Part shown: positions 43,932-53,049 of the stretch, piece by piece
How the letters are laid out: each line of letters starts with the position of its first letter
Position numbering within the stretch: the stretch's first letter is position 1
Assembly: GCF_020905295.1 (NCBI RefSeq)
Contig: NZ_JAJJMM010000001.1
Coordinates: forward strand, 2,604,001-2,668,000
Direction: 5' to 3'
DNA length: 64,000 nucleotides
DNA from: Flavobacterium piscisymbiosum
GTDB lineage: Bacteria > Bacteroidota > Bacteroidia > Flavobacteriales > Flavobacteriaceae
Notes under the pieces: generated by a model
The model's database searches: none
The model's input: the letters and a program-made list of their open reading frames with translations, nothing else
Told to the model about the DNA's origin: nothing
Program-made: the position numbers and the translations under genes

Positions 43932-46259
43932 CTATTCCGTGAGTAGTTTCTTACTTAGGGTGCTGGGACTTCGATTTGTAGTATTTAATAATTCGATATA
44001 AGGAATTAAATCAGCGATTAAATTTTGACATTCTAAAACAAAATAACCCTTTTCTTCATTGTAGTAAATTCTGGAATCTTTAAAATCTATATTTAAGTTA
44101 TAAATTAGCCATGAATTATTGTATTGCTCCAACTGTACCCCATTTTTTAAGTATAAGCGACTGTAATTAGTATATTGAGCACTAGAATTTTGTTCGTCAA
44201 TATTTTTTTTAATTTCGATTGGACAATGGTATCTAAACCAAAAGACAAATGGGTTATTATGGTATGAATTTAAACTTTGATTGTAGAATATTTCAATTTT
44301 ATTTTCACTATTTTTTGTAAAGATTGGATGATCTAGTATCATTTTATATTCATTTTTCAGACAATACCATAACCAATTGTTTTCATACTGTTGAATATAA
44401 TTACTAACATTATTTTCTACAAATTCGTTCCAATTCTCAATTTTGCTTTTTGAAAACAATTTAAACAACTCAATAAAATTTGGTGTTATTTCCCCATCAG
44501 GTGAAGCTAAAACTCGATGCCACTTTTCGTTCTGTCCAAAAAACCTAAACTCACCGAGGTTTGAATTCCCAAGTTTTACAGAATAGTTACCAAAGCATAA
44601 TAATAATCGAATGATATCTCGGTAATTTAAAGCGCGAAACATTTCATAGTAATTGGCTACGATGTTTTCAATTTCTTCATTTTTGTATGGGGACAAGTCA
44701 AAGTTAAAAATAAGCCCTCTCAGAGTTGGATGATCTTCAAATTCCGATAACAATTCTTTTCTTACATTGTCGTCTTTAAATAGATCATACTTGTTTATTT
44801 CATATTGGATATATCGTTTTCTACTTGAAAACGAATTTAAGTCAAGTTTTTTGTAAGGATTTGAAATGTCTATTTTATCAATGATTTCAATGATTTCATT
44901 ATAATAATCTGTTCTTAATTCTGTTTCTAATGATGTTTTGTTTTTTTGATTGATATTATTGATAACATTTCTAGTGATCCTAATAAAGTCTTTGAGGTCA
45001 TCAGTTATAGTGATAGACTGTTTTCTGAGAATGAAATTTAGCCAACTAAAAAAAAGTAAGTTTTCAAAATGTGAAAAGGATGCTTTATCAAATATTTTTT
45101 GAACAAAGTTCAAAGTGGTTTGGTTAGTAGATACCTTGTTTTTTGCCTTCTTATCTGAGAAGAGCCCTTCAAAATAAGTTTCCCATTCGCTGTAATTTTG
45201 TGAGCAAAGCAAATCTAAAAAAGAATTCAAAAGATGCAGATTATCTTCTGAACTGTATATTTTTTCTAGATTACTATCTTTGAAATCATAATTTTCACCA
45301 ATATTATTTTTAAAGTATAGATATTCCGTGAACTTTTTTATAATTTCTAATATTAAGCTATCACATTTCTTTGTAATTGACTCGATATCTTCTGTTACTT
45401 CAATTTGGGGTAAACTTTTTAATGAATATTCCCAGAAAGAATCCAGCCAGATACCATCTATTTTACGAATGAATTCTTTAGAAATTTCTGTTTTATTTGA
45501 AATTATATTTTCAAAAGATGCTTTGAAGTTTTCAAAATCAGAAAGAGGTTTACCTCTGGCATTCATCTTAATGTAAAGATTATCTCCTAGACCATATTCG
45601 TCAATTTTTAAAAAATGAAATGATAGAGGTTTTTGTTCTGCTTGCGTAAGGGTTGAAAAAGAGATATCTGAAAAAATATTGATTACATCAGTTAATGTGG
45701 TTAAAATTCCTTTTACAGTCGGGTCAAAATCCCATTTCAAATTGTACCAGGGTTGGTTTTTAATGACTGAAATTAGTTTGTTAAAATTGTTTGCACATTC
45801 TTTTTTTATTTTATTTTGATTTTCAAAATTGTTTATGGATTTAAAAAATTCTTTAGCGGATTGCCTTGTTTTATAGTTGAATTTATCAAGTCCTATTGCG
45901 CTAAAATCATCTTTATCTTTAAAGGCAAGAAACCAATGTATGATATATAAGGTGGTTAGTCTTTGTTGTCCGTCTAGTGGAATGAAAGCACTATTTTCAA
46001 TATATCCATAAACAAAATCTAATTTTAGGGAAGTGTTATTTCCTTCTTGATTTGACTTTAGTACATCATAAATATCTTTTAAAAATTTTTCTCTAATAAA
46101 AATTGTTTTATCATCTAACCTCCCTTGTGCATAATCACGTTGAATCATTGGAATTTCTATTCCATTTTCGATAACCAAAGGTTCTAATTGATTAGTATCC
46201 TTATTGTATATCGTTATATTGTTATTCAATATGTCTAAAAGTGTATAATTAGCATTCAT
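43932..46259 (-). CDS. DUF262 protein (larger partner)
   Basis: A 775-residue protein. The DUF262 core (ParB/Srx-like fold of GmrS-type proteins) is visible: EIPMIQRDYAQGR at about 36-48 and PLDGQQRLTTLYIIHW at about 97-112, followed by LYIKMNARGKPLSDFENFK at about 230. No C-terminal HNH motif is evident. GmrSD-like proteins cleave modified phage DNA using NTP-dependent DUF262 and HNH domains. Its start overlaps the end of the next-upstream DUF262 gene by 11 bp, so the two are coupled and probably form a complex. Confidence 0.75.
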   Translation of the reverse strand: MNANYTLLDILNNNITIYNKDTNQLEPLVIENGIEIPMIQRDYAQGRLDDKTIFIREKFLKDIYDVLKSNQEGNNTSLKLDFVYGYIENSAFIPLDGQQRLTTLYIIHWFLAFKDKDDFSAIGLDKFNYKTRQSAKEFFKSINNFENQNKIKKECANNFNKLISVIKNQPWYNLKWDFDPTVKGILTTLTDVINIFSDISFSTLTQAEQKPLSFHFLKIDEYGLGDNLYIKMNARGKPLSDFENFKASFENIISNKTEISKEFIRKIDGIWLDSFWEYSLKSLPQIEVTEDIESITKKCDSLILEIIKKFTEYLYFKNNIGENYDFKDSNLEKIYSSEDNLHLLNSFLDLLCSQNYSEWETYFEGLFSDKKAKNKVSTNQTTLNFVQKIFDKASFSHFENLLFFSWLNFILRKQSITITDDLKDFIRITRNVINNINQKNKTSLETELRTDYYNEIIEIIDKIDISNPYKKLDLNSFSSRKRYIQYEINKYDLFKDDNVRKELLSEFEDHPTLRGLIFNFDLSPYKNEEIENIVANYYEMFRALNYRDIIRLLLCFGNYSVKLGNSNLGEFRFFGQNEKWHRVLASPDGEITPNFIELFKLFSKSKIENWNEFVENNVSNYIQQYENNWLWYCLKNEYKMILDHPIFTKNSENKIEIFYNQSLNSYHNNPFVFWFRYHCPIEIKKNIDEQNSSAQYTNYSRLYLKNGVQLEQYNNSWLIYNLNIDFKDSRIYYNEEKGYFVLECQNLIADLIPYIELLNTTNRSPSTLSKKLLTE

Positions 46260-48033
46260 TAGTTTCTGTTTTAAAGTTTTTTACAAAATTTATTTGATTT
46301 TGTATTTTGGAAATATAATCGTCTTTATCTTCTAAAGTCCAGTAGTTTAGGTGTTTTGGATAATCAGAATAATACTTTAGAAATGAATTTTTTGTAGCGA
46401 CGGGAACAAATACACCTTTTAAATCAAAATTGATTATTGCCTTTCTTTTAACGCCGAAAGCGGTATTGCCAAGGGAAGAGTTGCTTCTAGTGTCTAATAA
46501 AGCCATATTTGATATATGATGCTCATCTGCTAATTTCTCAAAAGATATTTTAGATTTTGTGGCAAAATTTTCTGCATTGTTTTCCTCATAAGATAAGGTA
46601 CTTAGTATTTTAGTTGCTATTTCGTCAAAGATTGATTTAAAATCTTTATTACTTTTGGTGTCCTTTATGCTAACAATAAAGTCTTTAATTTCGATAATTA
46701 GCTCGTCGTATGAATTGTTAGTATTTGTGTTTTTTATTATTACAAGATGATCTTCTAACCATTGAGTATATTGATTCTGTCTAATATCAATAGCATTTTG
46801 GGGGTGAATATGTTCTAGACTCCATTTTATTTCTTTAAGTTTTAGCTGTTTAAAAGGAAATTTAGTATTGTTGGAATGATAAGATTCCATTACATTGAAA
46901 AAAACCAACATTTTTTCAACATTTCTATAATTCGTTTTATAGTTTAATTCTTCCAGGTTGTGATAGCAAAATTTAGTTTCAATTTCTGTAAATAAATATT
47001 TAAAAAAATCACTTTTTGTACTTTTTAAATATTCTTTTATTAGTACTAATATATCCACACCGTCCCAAATAAGTAAACCAATTAAATGATAATACTTATG
47101 ATCCTGAAACCAATCTTGAATAATGGTGAAATATAGATCTACGTCCTCCCAGTTTGTTGTTATAAAATCAAATTTATTGGTCTGAATTGAGTGTGTGTAC
47201 AGGGGGTAGTAGTAACGAAATACATCATATTCGTCTTTAACTGGATGGGATCTATTTTGGACAATTAATTTAAAAATATAGTCAATTCTAGTTGGTAAGT
47301 TTATTTGATTAGGAATTATAAAGTTCCATAAAGTATCATCTTGTAAGGCATATTCAATTTGATTCCATTTATTGGAGATATCTAATTGATAAGAATAAGG
47401 GTCTATTTTTTGATTACCATGATTTGCTTTACTTAAAAATAATGCTTTTATCAATTCAGCATTTGTTAGTGGAATTTTACCACTATTTAATCGGGTAAAT
47501 GCTTTAATCAAATCTTGGCGATTACTCTCTTCAACATCATACCATATTACTTCAACTTTTTCTAATAAAGTTTGAAACATATTCAATTCTATATTTGAAT
47601 CAATTCTGAGGTTTTTTTTGTCTTCAAACCATTTATTAATTATGAAATATGCATTTGAAATATGTGCAAAATCTGGATTTGAATAATCAAGTTTTCCACT
47701 GTCAAGTTCTTTGAAAAATGAAGTGCAATTCGTTCTAATTTCAAAGTCTAATTGAAATTTTTCATCGACAAATCTTTTTAGACGTGTAAGTAAAATATAA
47801 ATTGTAGTCAATCGTTGTTGTCCATCGATAATTTCAAATTTATTTGGTTCTATTAAGCTAACGACAATAGGTTGTAAACAATAAGATTCCTGCTTAGAAG
47901 TAAATACTTCATAAATATCCTCTAACAAATCGATTACTTGTTTGTTTTCCCATCGGTATCCCCTTTGATAGGAAGGGATGAAATATATCTGATCTGAGAA
48001 ATTAATTTCTTTTATCTTTTTGGTTGTTATCAT
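46249..48033 (-). CDS. DUF262-DUF1524 protein (smaller partner, HNH nuclease)
   Basis: A 594-residue protein. DUF262 motifs are IPSYQRGYRWENKQ (18-31) and IIDGQQRLTTIYILLTRL (73-90). The DUF1524 HNH site is SLEHIHPQNAIDI at about 408-420 with a later LVIIKNTNTNNSYD. This is the GmrSD arrangement in one chain, a type IV restriction-like enzyme. It precedes and overlaps the larger DUF262 gene. Confidence 0.8.
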   Translation of the reverse strand: MITTKKIKEINFSDQIYFIPSYQRGYRWENKQVIDLLEDIYEVFTSKQESYCLQPIVVSLIEPNKFEIIDGQQRLTTIYILLTRLKRFVDEKFQLDFEIRTNCTSFFKELDSGKLDYSNPDFAHISNAYFIINKWFEDKKNLRIDSNIELNMFQTLLEKVEVIWYDVEESNRQDLIKAFTRLNSGKIPLTNAELIKALFLSKANHGNQKIDPYSYQLDISNKWNQIEYALQDDTLWNFIIPNQINLPTRIDYIFKLIVQNRSHPVKDEYDVFRYYYPLYTHSIQTNKFDFITTNWEDVDLYFTIIQDWFQDHKYYHLIGLLIWDGVDILVLIKEYLKSTKSDFFKYLFTEIETKFCYHNLEELNYKTNYRNVEKMLVFFNVMESYHSNNTKFPFKQLKLKEIKWSLEHIHPQNAIDIRQNQYTQWLEDHLVIIKNTNTNNSYDELIIEIKDFIVSIKDTKSNKDFKSIFDEIATKILSTLSYEENNAENFATKSKISFEKLADEHHISNMALLDTRSNSSLGNTAFGVKRKAIINFDLKGVFVPVATKNSFLKYYSDYPKHLNYWTLEDKDDYISKIQNQINFVKNFKTETNEC

Positions 48034-48153
48034 ATTTTATTTTGATACGTTTAAATTCTTAATTACTATTTTAAAGGTTATTTGATTTTAATTCTAAGAA
48101 GATGTTTTTGTGACTTTATTAATGAAAAAGGTATATTTTATTATTGAGAAATA

Positions 48154-48942
48154 TTAAACACAATATTCTATATTGTTTAGCTCGAATTGAAACCCAGTTC
48201 GATCTTTATATTGTTTATCTACAAAAAAACGAATAGTATTTTTGTTTTTCTCCGGAAATTGCTCTATTGGCAATGTATTTGCATTAATTACGGCAACCTT
48301 ATATGTCTTATTTGATTGTGTGAAGAATATAAAACAGAAAATGTTATTAAACTTGTTTTTATTAACATCAAAATTCCATAGGCCATTAGAGTCAGAAATT
48401 TTGGAGAATGTAATTTGCTTCTTTTCTACTTTATACTTGTTTATAACGACTTCTTTAATTTTATTAATAGAAGATTCTTTGATTGCCTTTTCTATATTTA
48501 TAACTTCACTGTTCTTTAAATTGTCCAATTCTTGTTGGGTATAGGTATCTTGACCATCTTCATTATCAAATTCATCCAGTAATATTGGGTATTCAGTAGC
48601 TATATTTTCTTTACGATCATACTCTAAATGATGTTGCTTACACATTGGTAAGATGATGTTTTCTATAGGCGTGTGTGCTTCAATAAAAAGTTTTTTAAAT
48701 TCTATCAAGTCGACCTCAAATATATTACTATCTACTTCGTATAATGATAGGATATCACCGATTATTTTTGGACGTTCTTTTCCTTTTAAATGTGCTGCTT
48801 CAAGAGGCTTACGTTTATTGCAGCCATCGTGTCTACAGGTCGTATTTTTTTTGAAACTTCTCGAAAGATCGCATACTATATTTCGAGTCATCGGACCTAT
48901 AAAGTCAATGAATTCTGGTAATGTACCTTCAAATTTTGCCAT
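48154..48942 (-). CDS. HNH endonuclease-like protein
   Basis: A 262-residue protein. Residues 37-53 read CRHDGCNKRKPLEAAHLKG and residues 100-113 LPMCKQHHLEYDRK, a zinc-type HNH with Cys pairs and AAH/HH residues. The C-terminal half is unrecognised (KQITFSKISDSNGLWNFDVN). It lies 120 bp upstream of the DUF262 pair on the same strand, so it may be part of one restriction-like system. A weak resemblance to the regulon promoter is seen before it (TAGGCA, 11 nt, TAAATTTC). Confidence 0.7.
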   Translation of the reverse strand: MAKFEGTLPEFIDFIGPMTRNIVCDLSRSFKKNTTCRHDGCNKRKPLEAAHLKGKERPKIIGDILSLYEVDSNIFEVDLIEFKKLFIEAHTPIENIILPMCKQHHLEYDRKENIATEYPILLDEFDNEDGQDTYTQQELDNLKNSEVINIEKAIKESSINKIKEVVINKYKVEKKQITFSKISDSNGLWNFDVNKNKFNNIFCFIFFTQSNKTYKVAVINANTLPIEQFPEKNKNTIRFFVDKQYKDRTGFQFELNNIEYCV

Positions 48943-49026
48943 TGTTTTATTCTTATTTTTATCAGGAAATTTATTCAGAAATCCTGCCTATGTAAAAGAT
49001 ATTACTTTTAATATTTTTTTGTCACG

Positions 49027-49061
49027 ACTTGCTGTTTTCTATTTAATAGAAAACAGCAAGT
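49027..49061. repeat. 35-bp perfect palindrome
   Basis: ACTTGCTGTTTTCTATT at 49027-49043 is exactly inverted at 49045-49061 around one base. A T-run does not follow on either strand, so it may be a cruciform or binding site, though termination for the flanking genes is possible. Confidence 0.55.
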
Positions 49062-49109
49062 GATTGAATTCTGTCTTGATGTAAAATATGAGCTGTAATC
49101 AATTCAATC

Positions 49110-49700
49110 CTATAATCCTTTTAATAAATGAGTAATCTCATGGTTGATAGGTGTTCTCAGGATATATTCATATTTATTTTTGGCTGACTTTTCAGCTGTT
49201 GGGAAAGAGGCTAGGTAGTCTTTACAGTTATAATCGTATTTTTTGTATAGTTGGTATTCTTGAAGTAAGCCAGTATGCATAACTTCTTTTAGACCTTTGA
49301 TTTCACTGTTTAGATCGTGCAATAATATTTTGTCGTCATAAATTAGTTCCCCTTCAAGTGTGTTGAAGGTTTTAGAATCTGACATTATCAAATAGATACT
49401 AATACCTTTATCCAAATTGTTTTCGATAGGTCCAAATATTTCACTGAGGTAAAGTGGAGTGGTGTCCGTTTGAGTAGAAAAAAAATCTTTTATAGCACTA
49501 ACAGTCTCTCGATGGCTATCGTAAGTTAAGTCTTTACTTTCCAGTAAAACATCTACATAATTCTGATAAACTTCAAAAGCACGTTCTCTAGCGAGTATAG
49601 GTGAATCATTTTTGAAGACTTCATTGATTTCAATTAAATCTTCTGGATTATTTTTAGAGCGAAATAAGTTTCCCTTCACTTGATAGTAAAATTCACTCAT
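49110..49700 (-). CDS. Hypothetical protein, second of a pair
   Basis: A 196-residue soluble protein (SEFYYQVKGNLFRSKNNPED, then RERAFEVYQNYVDVLLESKD) ending in HEITHLLKGL. The C-terminal HEITH looks like a HExxH metal motif (residues about 187-191), but the domain context is missing, so peptidase activity is doubtful. It follows the 187-residue gene by 1 bp and shares its promoter element. Confidence 0.55.
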   Translation of the reverse strand: MSEFYYQVKGNLFRSKNNPEDLIEINEVFKNDSPILARERAFEVYQNYVDVLLESKDLTYDSHRETVSAIKDFFSTQTDTTPLYLSEIFGPIENNLDKGISIYLIMSDSKTFNTLEGELIYDDKILLHDLNSEIKGLKEVMHTGLLQEYQLYKKYDYNCKDYLASFPTAEKSAKNKYEYILRTPINHEITHLLKGL

Positions 49701-49701
49701 C

Positions 49702-50265
49702 TTATTTCGTTTTATTTTTAATTAAATCAAGATCATTTTTTACCTCAGACTCAAAAATGCTATAATCAATTTCTTCACTGATTAATTTTCTAATGCCAAT
49801 CGGATCAAAAACTGTAATTTGAAATGAAGTTTCGTATATAATTACTTCACAATAGGGTAGGTTAGTGTTAACTTTTTTAAGGTTTTTAAAATAATTATTA
49901 TGCACCGTATTGTCATAATAATCATCTGAGTACTCTATTGTAAGCCAATCATACTGTTGTTTCTGTTCTTTAGAAAAAACTATATTTTCTTCCGAATTTT
50001 CTTTTAACAGTAGGTATTCAATACCCATTCTTGGAACTGTTATGTTTCCATTTTCTAGTTCTCTTGAAAAAACATTGCCAAGAGCATAAATAGTAAAGTC
50101 AACATAGTCCGAAATTGGAATACTTAGTTTCGGAGATGCTTTTAGTTTTGGTTTTAAATCTTTAACTGCTTGGATCCCCGTGTTTAAATGATATAAAAAA
50201 AACTCATTTAGCTCTATGGAAATAAGTGTTTTCTCATTTAGTTCTCTCAATAGTAATGCTTTCAT
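49702..50265 (-). CDS. Hypothetical protein, first of a pair
   Basis: A 187-residue protein of mixed alpha/beta character without known motifs (ALLLRELNEKTLISIELNEF, YDWLTIEYSDDYYDNTVHNN and PYCEVIIYETSFQITVFDPI). It is the first gene after RadC in the cargo block and carries the shared element 64 nt upstream. Its tight link to the following gene suggests a two-component unit. Confidence 0.55.
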   Translation of the reverse strand: MKALLLRELNEKTLISIELNEFFLYHLNTGIQAVKDLKPKLKASPKLSIPISDYVDFTIYALGNVFSRELENGNITVPRMGIEYLLLKENSEENIVFSKEQKQQYDWLTIEYSDDYYDNTVHNNYFKNLKKVNTNLPYCEVIIYETSFQITVFDPIGIRKLISEEIDYSIFESEVKNDLDLIKNKTK

Positions 50266-50310
50266 GTTTTTGTTTTATATTAATAAAGTGAAATAAATGT
50301 TTTGGTTCTT

Positions 50311-50344
50311 CAAAAATATATTTCCACAATGCCAAAACGTGACG
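50311..50344 (-). promoter_or_regulatory. Shared regulatory element plus -7-like box (gene pair 50265-49110); rest of gap to 50638
   Basis: CGTCACGTTTTGGCA (50344-50330), 11 nt, then TATTTTTG (50318-50311), a full TAnnTTTG. The remaining 300 bp up to radC hold no gene that I can see. Confidence 0.6.
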
Positions 50345-50638
50345 CTGTAAAAATGTGTTTGCATTATTATTTTGAATACGAAATTACTTAACCTTAATTT
50401 GTCTATGATTAATGCTTATAGCAATTTTTTAAAATATGACACTATAAGTTTTGTATTCATATTGTGTGAAAAATACATTTACTTGTTTGGCTAAAGTAGA
50501 GAATAATTAAATAGAATAAATACGGAAATACGTAAAAGGGTTTGATTTATTTGTGTAAAAATGAGTTTAAAATGGACTCCGTCATGTCCAAGACTAAGGT
50601 TTGCCTTTTCCTATTTCAAATTATTAAAATAATGGCGC

Positions 50639-51103
50639 TTACAAGGCGCCATTATCTGTAAAAGAATAATAGGATTCTGAGGTAATGATCAGATGATCCA
50701 ATAATTTTATATCGAGGATTTCCCCTGCCTGTTTGATCTTTTTGGTTATAGCTTTATCAGCTTCAGACGGGGTTGTATTTCCTGAGGGATGATTATGGGC
50801 AATCATTAGGTTGGTGGCATTGGCTTTGAGGGCTGCCGAGAATATCATGCGAATATCTACGATGGTTCCTGTGATACCTCCTGAGGACATTTCGTAAAGA
50901 CCAAGTACTTTTAGCGAATGGTTTAAGAAGAGTATTTTAAACTGCTCGAAGTATTCAATTTTCCCTTGATCCCAAGTGGATTGTAGTAAATTGCAGGCCT
51001 CTTTTGAGGATTTAATCTGAAGTCTTTCAGATGCTTTTACTCTTGTTTTGTAAACAAGTTCTACTTCTGAGACCATTTGCCAGTTTTTAGTGCTAGTTTC
51101 CAT
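50639..51103 (-). CDS. radC: RadC-family JAB/MPN protein, copy 2
   Basis: A 154-residue protein with the JAMM signature HNHPSGNTTPSEAD. It differs from copy 1 at about 15 positions but keeps all motif residues. It begins the conserved backbone of the mobilisable element together with DUF932 and SSB. Cargo lies between it and the WYL gene here, whereas copies 1 of RadC and WYL are separated by only 166 bp. Confidence 0.87.
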   Translation of the reverse strand: METSTKNWQMVSEVELVYKTRVKASERLQIKSSKEACNLLQSTWDQGKIEYFEQFKILFLNHSLKVLGLYEMSSGGITGTIVDIRMIFSAALKANATNLMIAHNHPSGNTTPSEADKAITKKIKQAGEILDIKLLDHLIITSESYYSFTDNGAL

Positions 51104-51139
51104 GATTTTATATTTTAAATTAATAATGGAACTGCACCC

Positions 51140-51237
51140 GGAAATCTTCGAGCGAGCGCAAAAAGCAACGCAATAAAGTGCAGCTGCGCCTGTACATTTA
51201 TGGGGGAATTTTTTGTAGCGAACCGCTGAAGGTTTCC
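51140..51237 (+). ncRNA. Structured 98-nt element upstream of radC (copy 2)
   Basis: The outer stem pairs 51140-51154 with 51224-51237 and the inner hairpin pairs GTGCAG (51178-51183) with CTGTAC (51190-51195). Relative to copy 1, A to G changes in each stem convert A-U to G-U on the plus strand, and the inner loop is wholly different (CTGCGC against TTTTAG). Pairing is thus kept while sequence drifts. Role unknown: RNA, or single-stranded DNA used in transfer or replication. Confidence 0.45.
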
Positions 51238-51366
51238 GAACTTTGTGATGTTATTAATAACATATAAATAAAAAACAACAGCCTTTTGAAAACTGCCGGA
51301 GCTTCAAGTGTCTGTCGCGCACCAAAATAGCAATGGGTGTCATTACCACCCATTGCTATAGGATTA

Positions 51367-52395
51367 TTAATTTAAAATACTGCTCCCGTTTTTGGCAAAC
51401 TCCTGACAGAGGTTAAAAGCGCTTTGAGATCGCAGTTGCGCATTACCTCCTAATAAAAGAGATTTTAGTTTGGCTTCTGAATCTTTGTAGGTTCTCACGT
51501 TTTGAAAGTACCCCGTCACAGCATTATAAGCCCCGAAAAGTGTTCCTTCGGTGGTAGTCATGAGCTGAGTTTCATCACTCAAAGCGTATTGATAGGCGTT
51601 TTCGATAATATTAGAAAAACAAGACGAAAGTTCTTCTATTTCATCATTTTTAAGTTGATTTACAATTACCGGACTCGGTGCCAAGGCCAGTGAAATAAGT
51701 TTTTTTACTTCGCTATCTGAGATGCGTACTTTTGCCCAATGGTTAAAAATATTTCCTAAATCAGAGGATAATTGATCCGATATTCCCATGACTTTGTGTG
51801 CTTGTTCGAGTCTAGATTGGGCATTGCTGGTATGACGAATGCGAATAGTATTGGTTTGAGTGCGCAGGGCGGCATTAAGCGTATTGGCGCAAACAATACG
51901 GATAGGAGTGAAGGCGGCGGTAATACTGCCACTGCCATCGTGGGAGGTGGTGAGAAATAAATATTTTTCGATGAGGTCGTCTTTACCCACACGAATGTAG
52001 TCGGGAAGTTTTGCGGTAATAAAAATACGTTCCCCTTTTCCCAAAGCGCCAGCGGTTTCATAAAGGATTCCGTCACCTCCTACAATACTGTCAAAAAAAG
52101 AAAAAGCATCTTTGTTTTGTACGATTTGGTAATCTTTACCTACAACACCCAATACCGTTTGGGTATCTGTTCTAAGTGTACTGTATAGATCGGATACTGT
52201 AATTTTTTCATTCTCACTATACTCTGTATATAATGGTGTTTTAATCACCTCATAGTTTAGTCCTGCATGCTCAATGGCTTCTGTGCTGGTGGGATAATCA
52301 GAGATAATTTGGCCTAAGTTGTGCCAAGGTTTTTCTTTAACAGAAAAGAAGGCATGTTTTTGTGTTTCTTCGTTAAAATGGATTTGATGTGACAT
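51367..52395 (-). CDS. DUF932 (phage/plasmid-like) protein
   Basis: A 342-residue protein typical of DUF932: the start has KEKPWHNLGQIISDYPTSTE, then VVGKDYQIVQNKDAFSFFD, GSGSITAAFTPIRIVCANTL and a helical C-terminus. The family is widespread on plasmids, phages and integrative elements; a role in DNA recombination or replication has been suggested but not established. It sits in the usual backbone order RadC, DUF932, SSB. The gap upstream of RadC (51104-51366) contains the structured element. Confidence 0.88.
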   Translation of the reverse strand: MSHQIHFNEETQKHAFFSVKEKPWHNLGQIISDYPTSTEAIEHAGLNYEVIKTPLYTEYSENEKITVSDLYSTLRTDTQTVLGVVGKDYQIVQNKDAFSFFDSIVGGDGILYETAGALGKGERIFITAKLPDYIRVGKDDLIEKYLFLTTSHDGSGSITAAFTPIRIVCANTLNAALRTQTNTIRIRHTSNAQSRLEQAHKVMGISDQLSSDLGNIFNHWAKVRISDSEVKKLISLALAPSPVIVNQLKNDEIEELSSCFSNIIENAYQYALSDETQLMTTTEGTLFGAYNAVTGYFQNVRTYKDSEAKLKSLLLGGNAQLRSQSAFNLCQEFAKNGSSILN

Positions 52396-52422
52396 GATGT
52401 AAATATTTTAGTGAAACAATAA

Positions 52423-52815
52423 TTAAAAGGGAAGATCATCGGGTTTGTCCTCGGTGATAGGTGAGGCAGGTGGGATCAAAGTGCTGGAACTGTCATTCTC
52501 TTTTTTTGCAAAAACCAAAATTTTAAGATGGTTGACATGAAAGGTCAAATTTCCCAGAGCTTTTCCTTCTGCATTACAATACACACTTAAACCGATTCTG
52601 CCGAAAAGTGAGACCTGAGATCCCCTTTTTAGATAGGCTACTATTTTGGGACTGAGCCAGTAATCGCAATTGATATAGGTTACGATTTGTTTCATTTCTG
52701 TACTGCCTTTTGGTTTGTAGGCATCGTTGATGGCAATTGAAAAATTGACCACCTGTTTGTCCTTACTGATTTTAACCAGTGTGGCATCTTTGGTAATTCT
52801 TCCAGTGATTTCCAT
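52423..52815 (-). CDS. ssb: Single-stranded DNA-binding protein
   Basis: A 130-residue OB-fold protein (MEITGRITKDATLVKISKDK, VVNFSIAINDAYKPKG and YLKRGSQVSLFGRIGLSVY). The C-terminus is KPDDLPF, the acidic tail with terminal Pro-Phe by which SSB recruits partner proteins. Plasmid-type SSBs coat single strands during conjugative transfer. It lies 27 bp upstream of DUF932 in the same operon. Confidence 0.9.
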   Translation of the reverse strand: MEITGRITKDATLVKISKDKQVVNFSIAINDAYKPKGSTEMKQIVTYINCDYWLSPKIVAYLKRGSQVSLFGRIGLSVYCNAEGKALGNLTFHVNHLKILVFAKKENDSSSTLIPPASPITEDKPDDLPF

Positions 52816-52869
52816 AGGATTATTTTTTAAGGTTACTACTTTTTTTGTTCCTCATCCGCTCTGTAAAAA

Positions 52870-53040
52870 AATGTTTTCAAAGAAAAAACGGAAAAAAAGA
52901 AAGCAAGATGCCAGTAGCGCATCCAGTAGTGAGTGCTATAAGTCCCGAAGGGTGGGCAAGAGCAGCGCAGACCATTATGTGCAGGAGGTATTGGGGCGTT
53001 ACTATCTTAGCTGCCCTTTTAGTCCGTTTCGAATGAAAAT
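52870..53040 (+). other. GC-richer intergenic block with possible short gene
   Basis: This stretch is clearly richer in G and C than its surroundings. A plus-strand frame from 52845 to 53036 could encode 63 residues, containing ISPEGWARAAQTIMCRRYWG. No promoter or family is clear. It may be a conserved element leader, RNA or small gene. Confidence 0.3.
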
Positions 53041-53049
53041 TTAAATTAT

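Noticed and set aside
48943..49000. A seventh copy of the shared regulon element before the HNH gene
   Set aside because: TAGGCA, 11 nt and TAAATTTC are present, but the CGTCA half-site is absent and the -7 box is imperfect.
49110..49700. Metallopeptidase based on HEITH at the C-terminus
   Set aside because: The HExxH lies nine residues from the end with no third ligand or domain context, so chance is likely.
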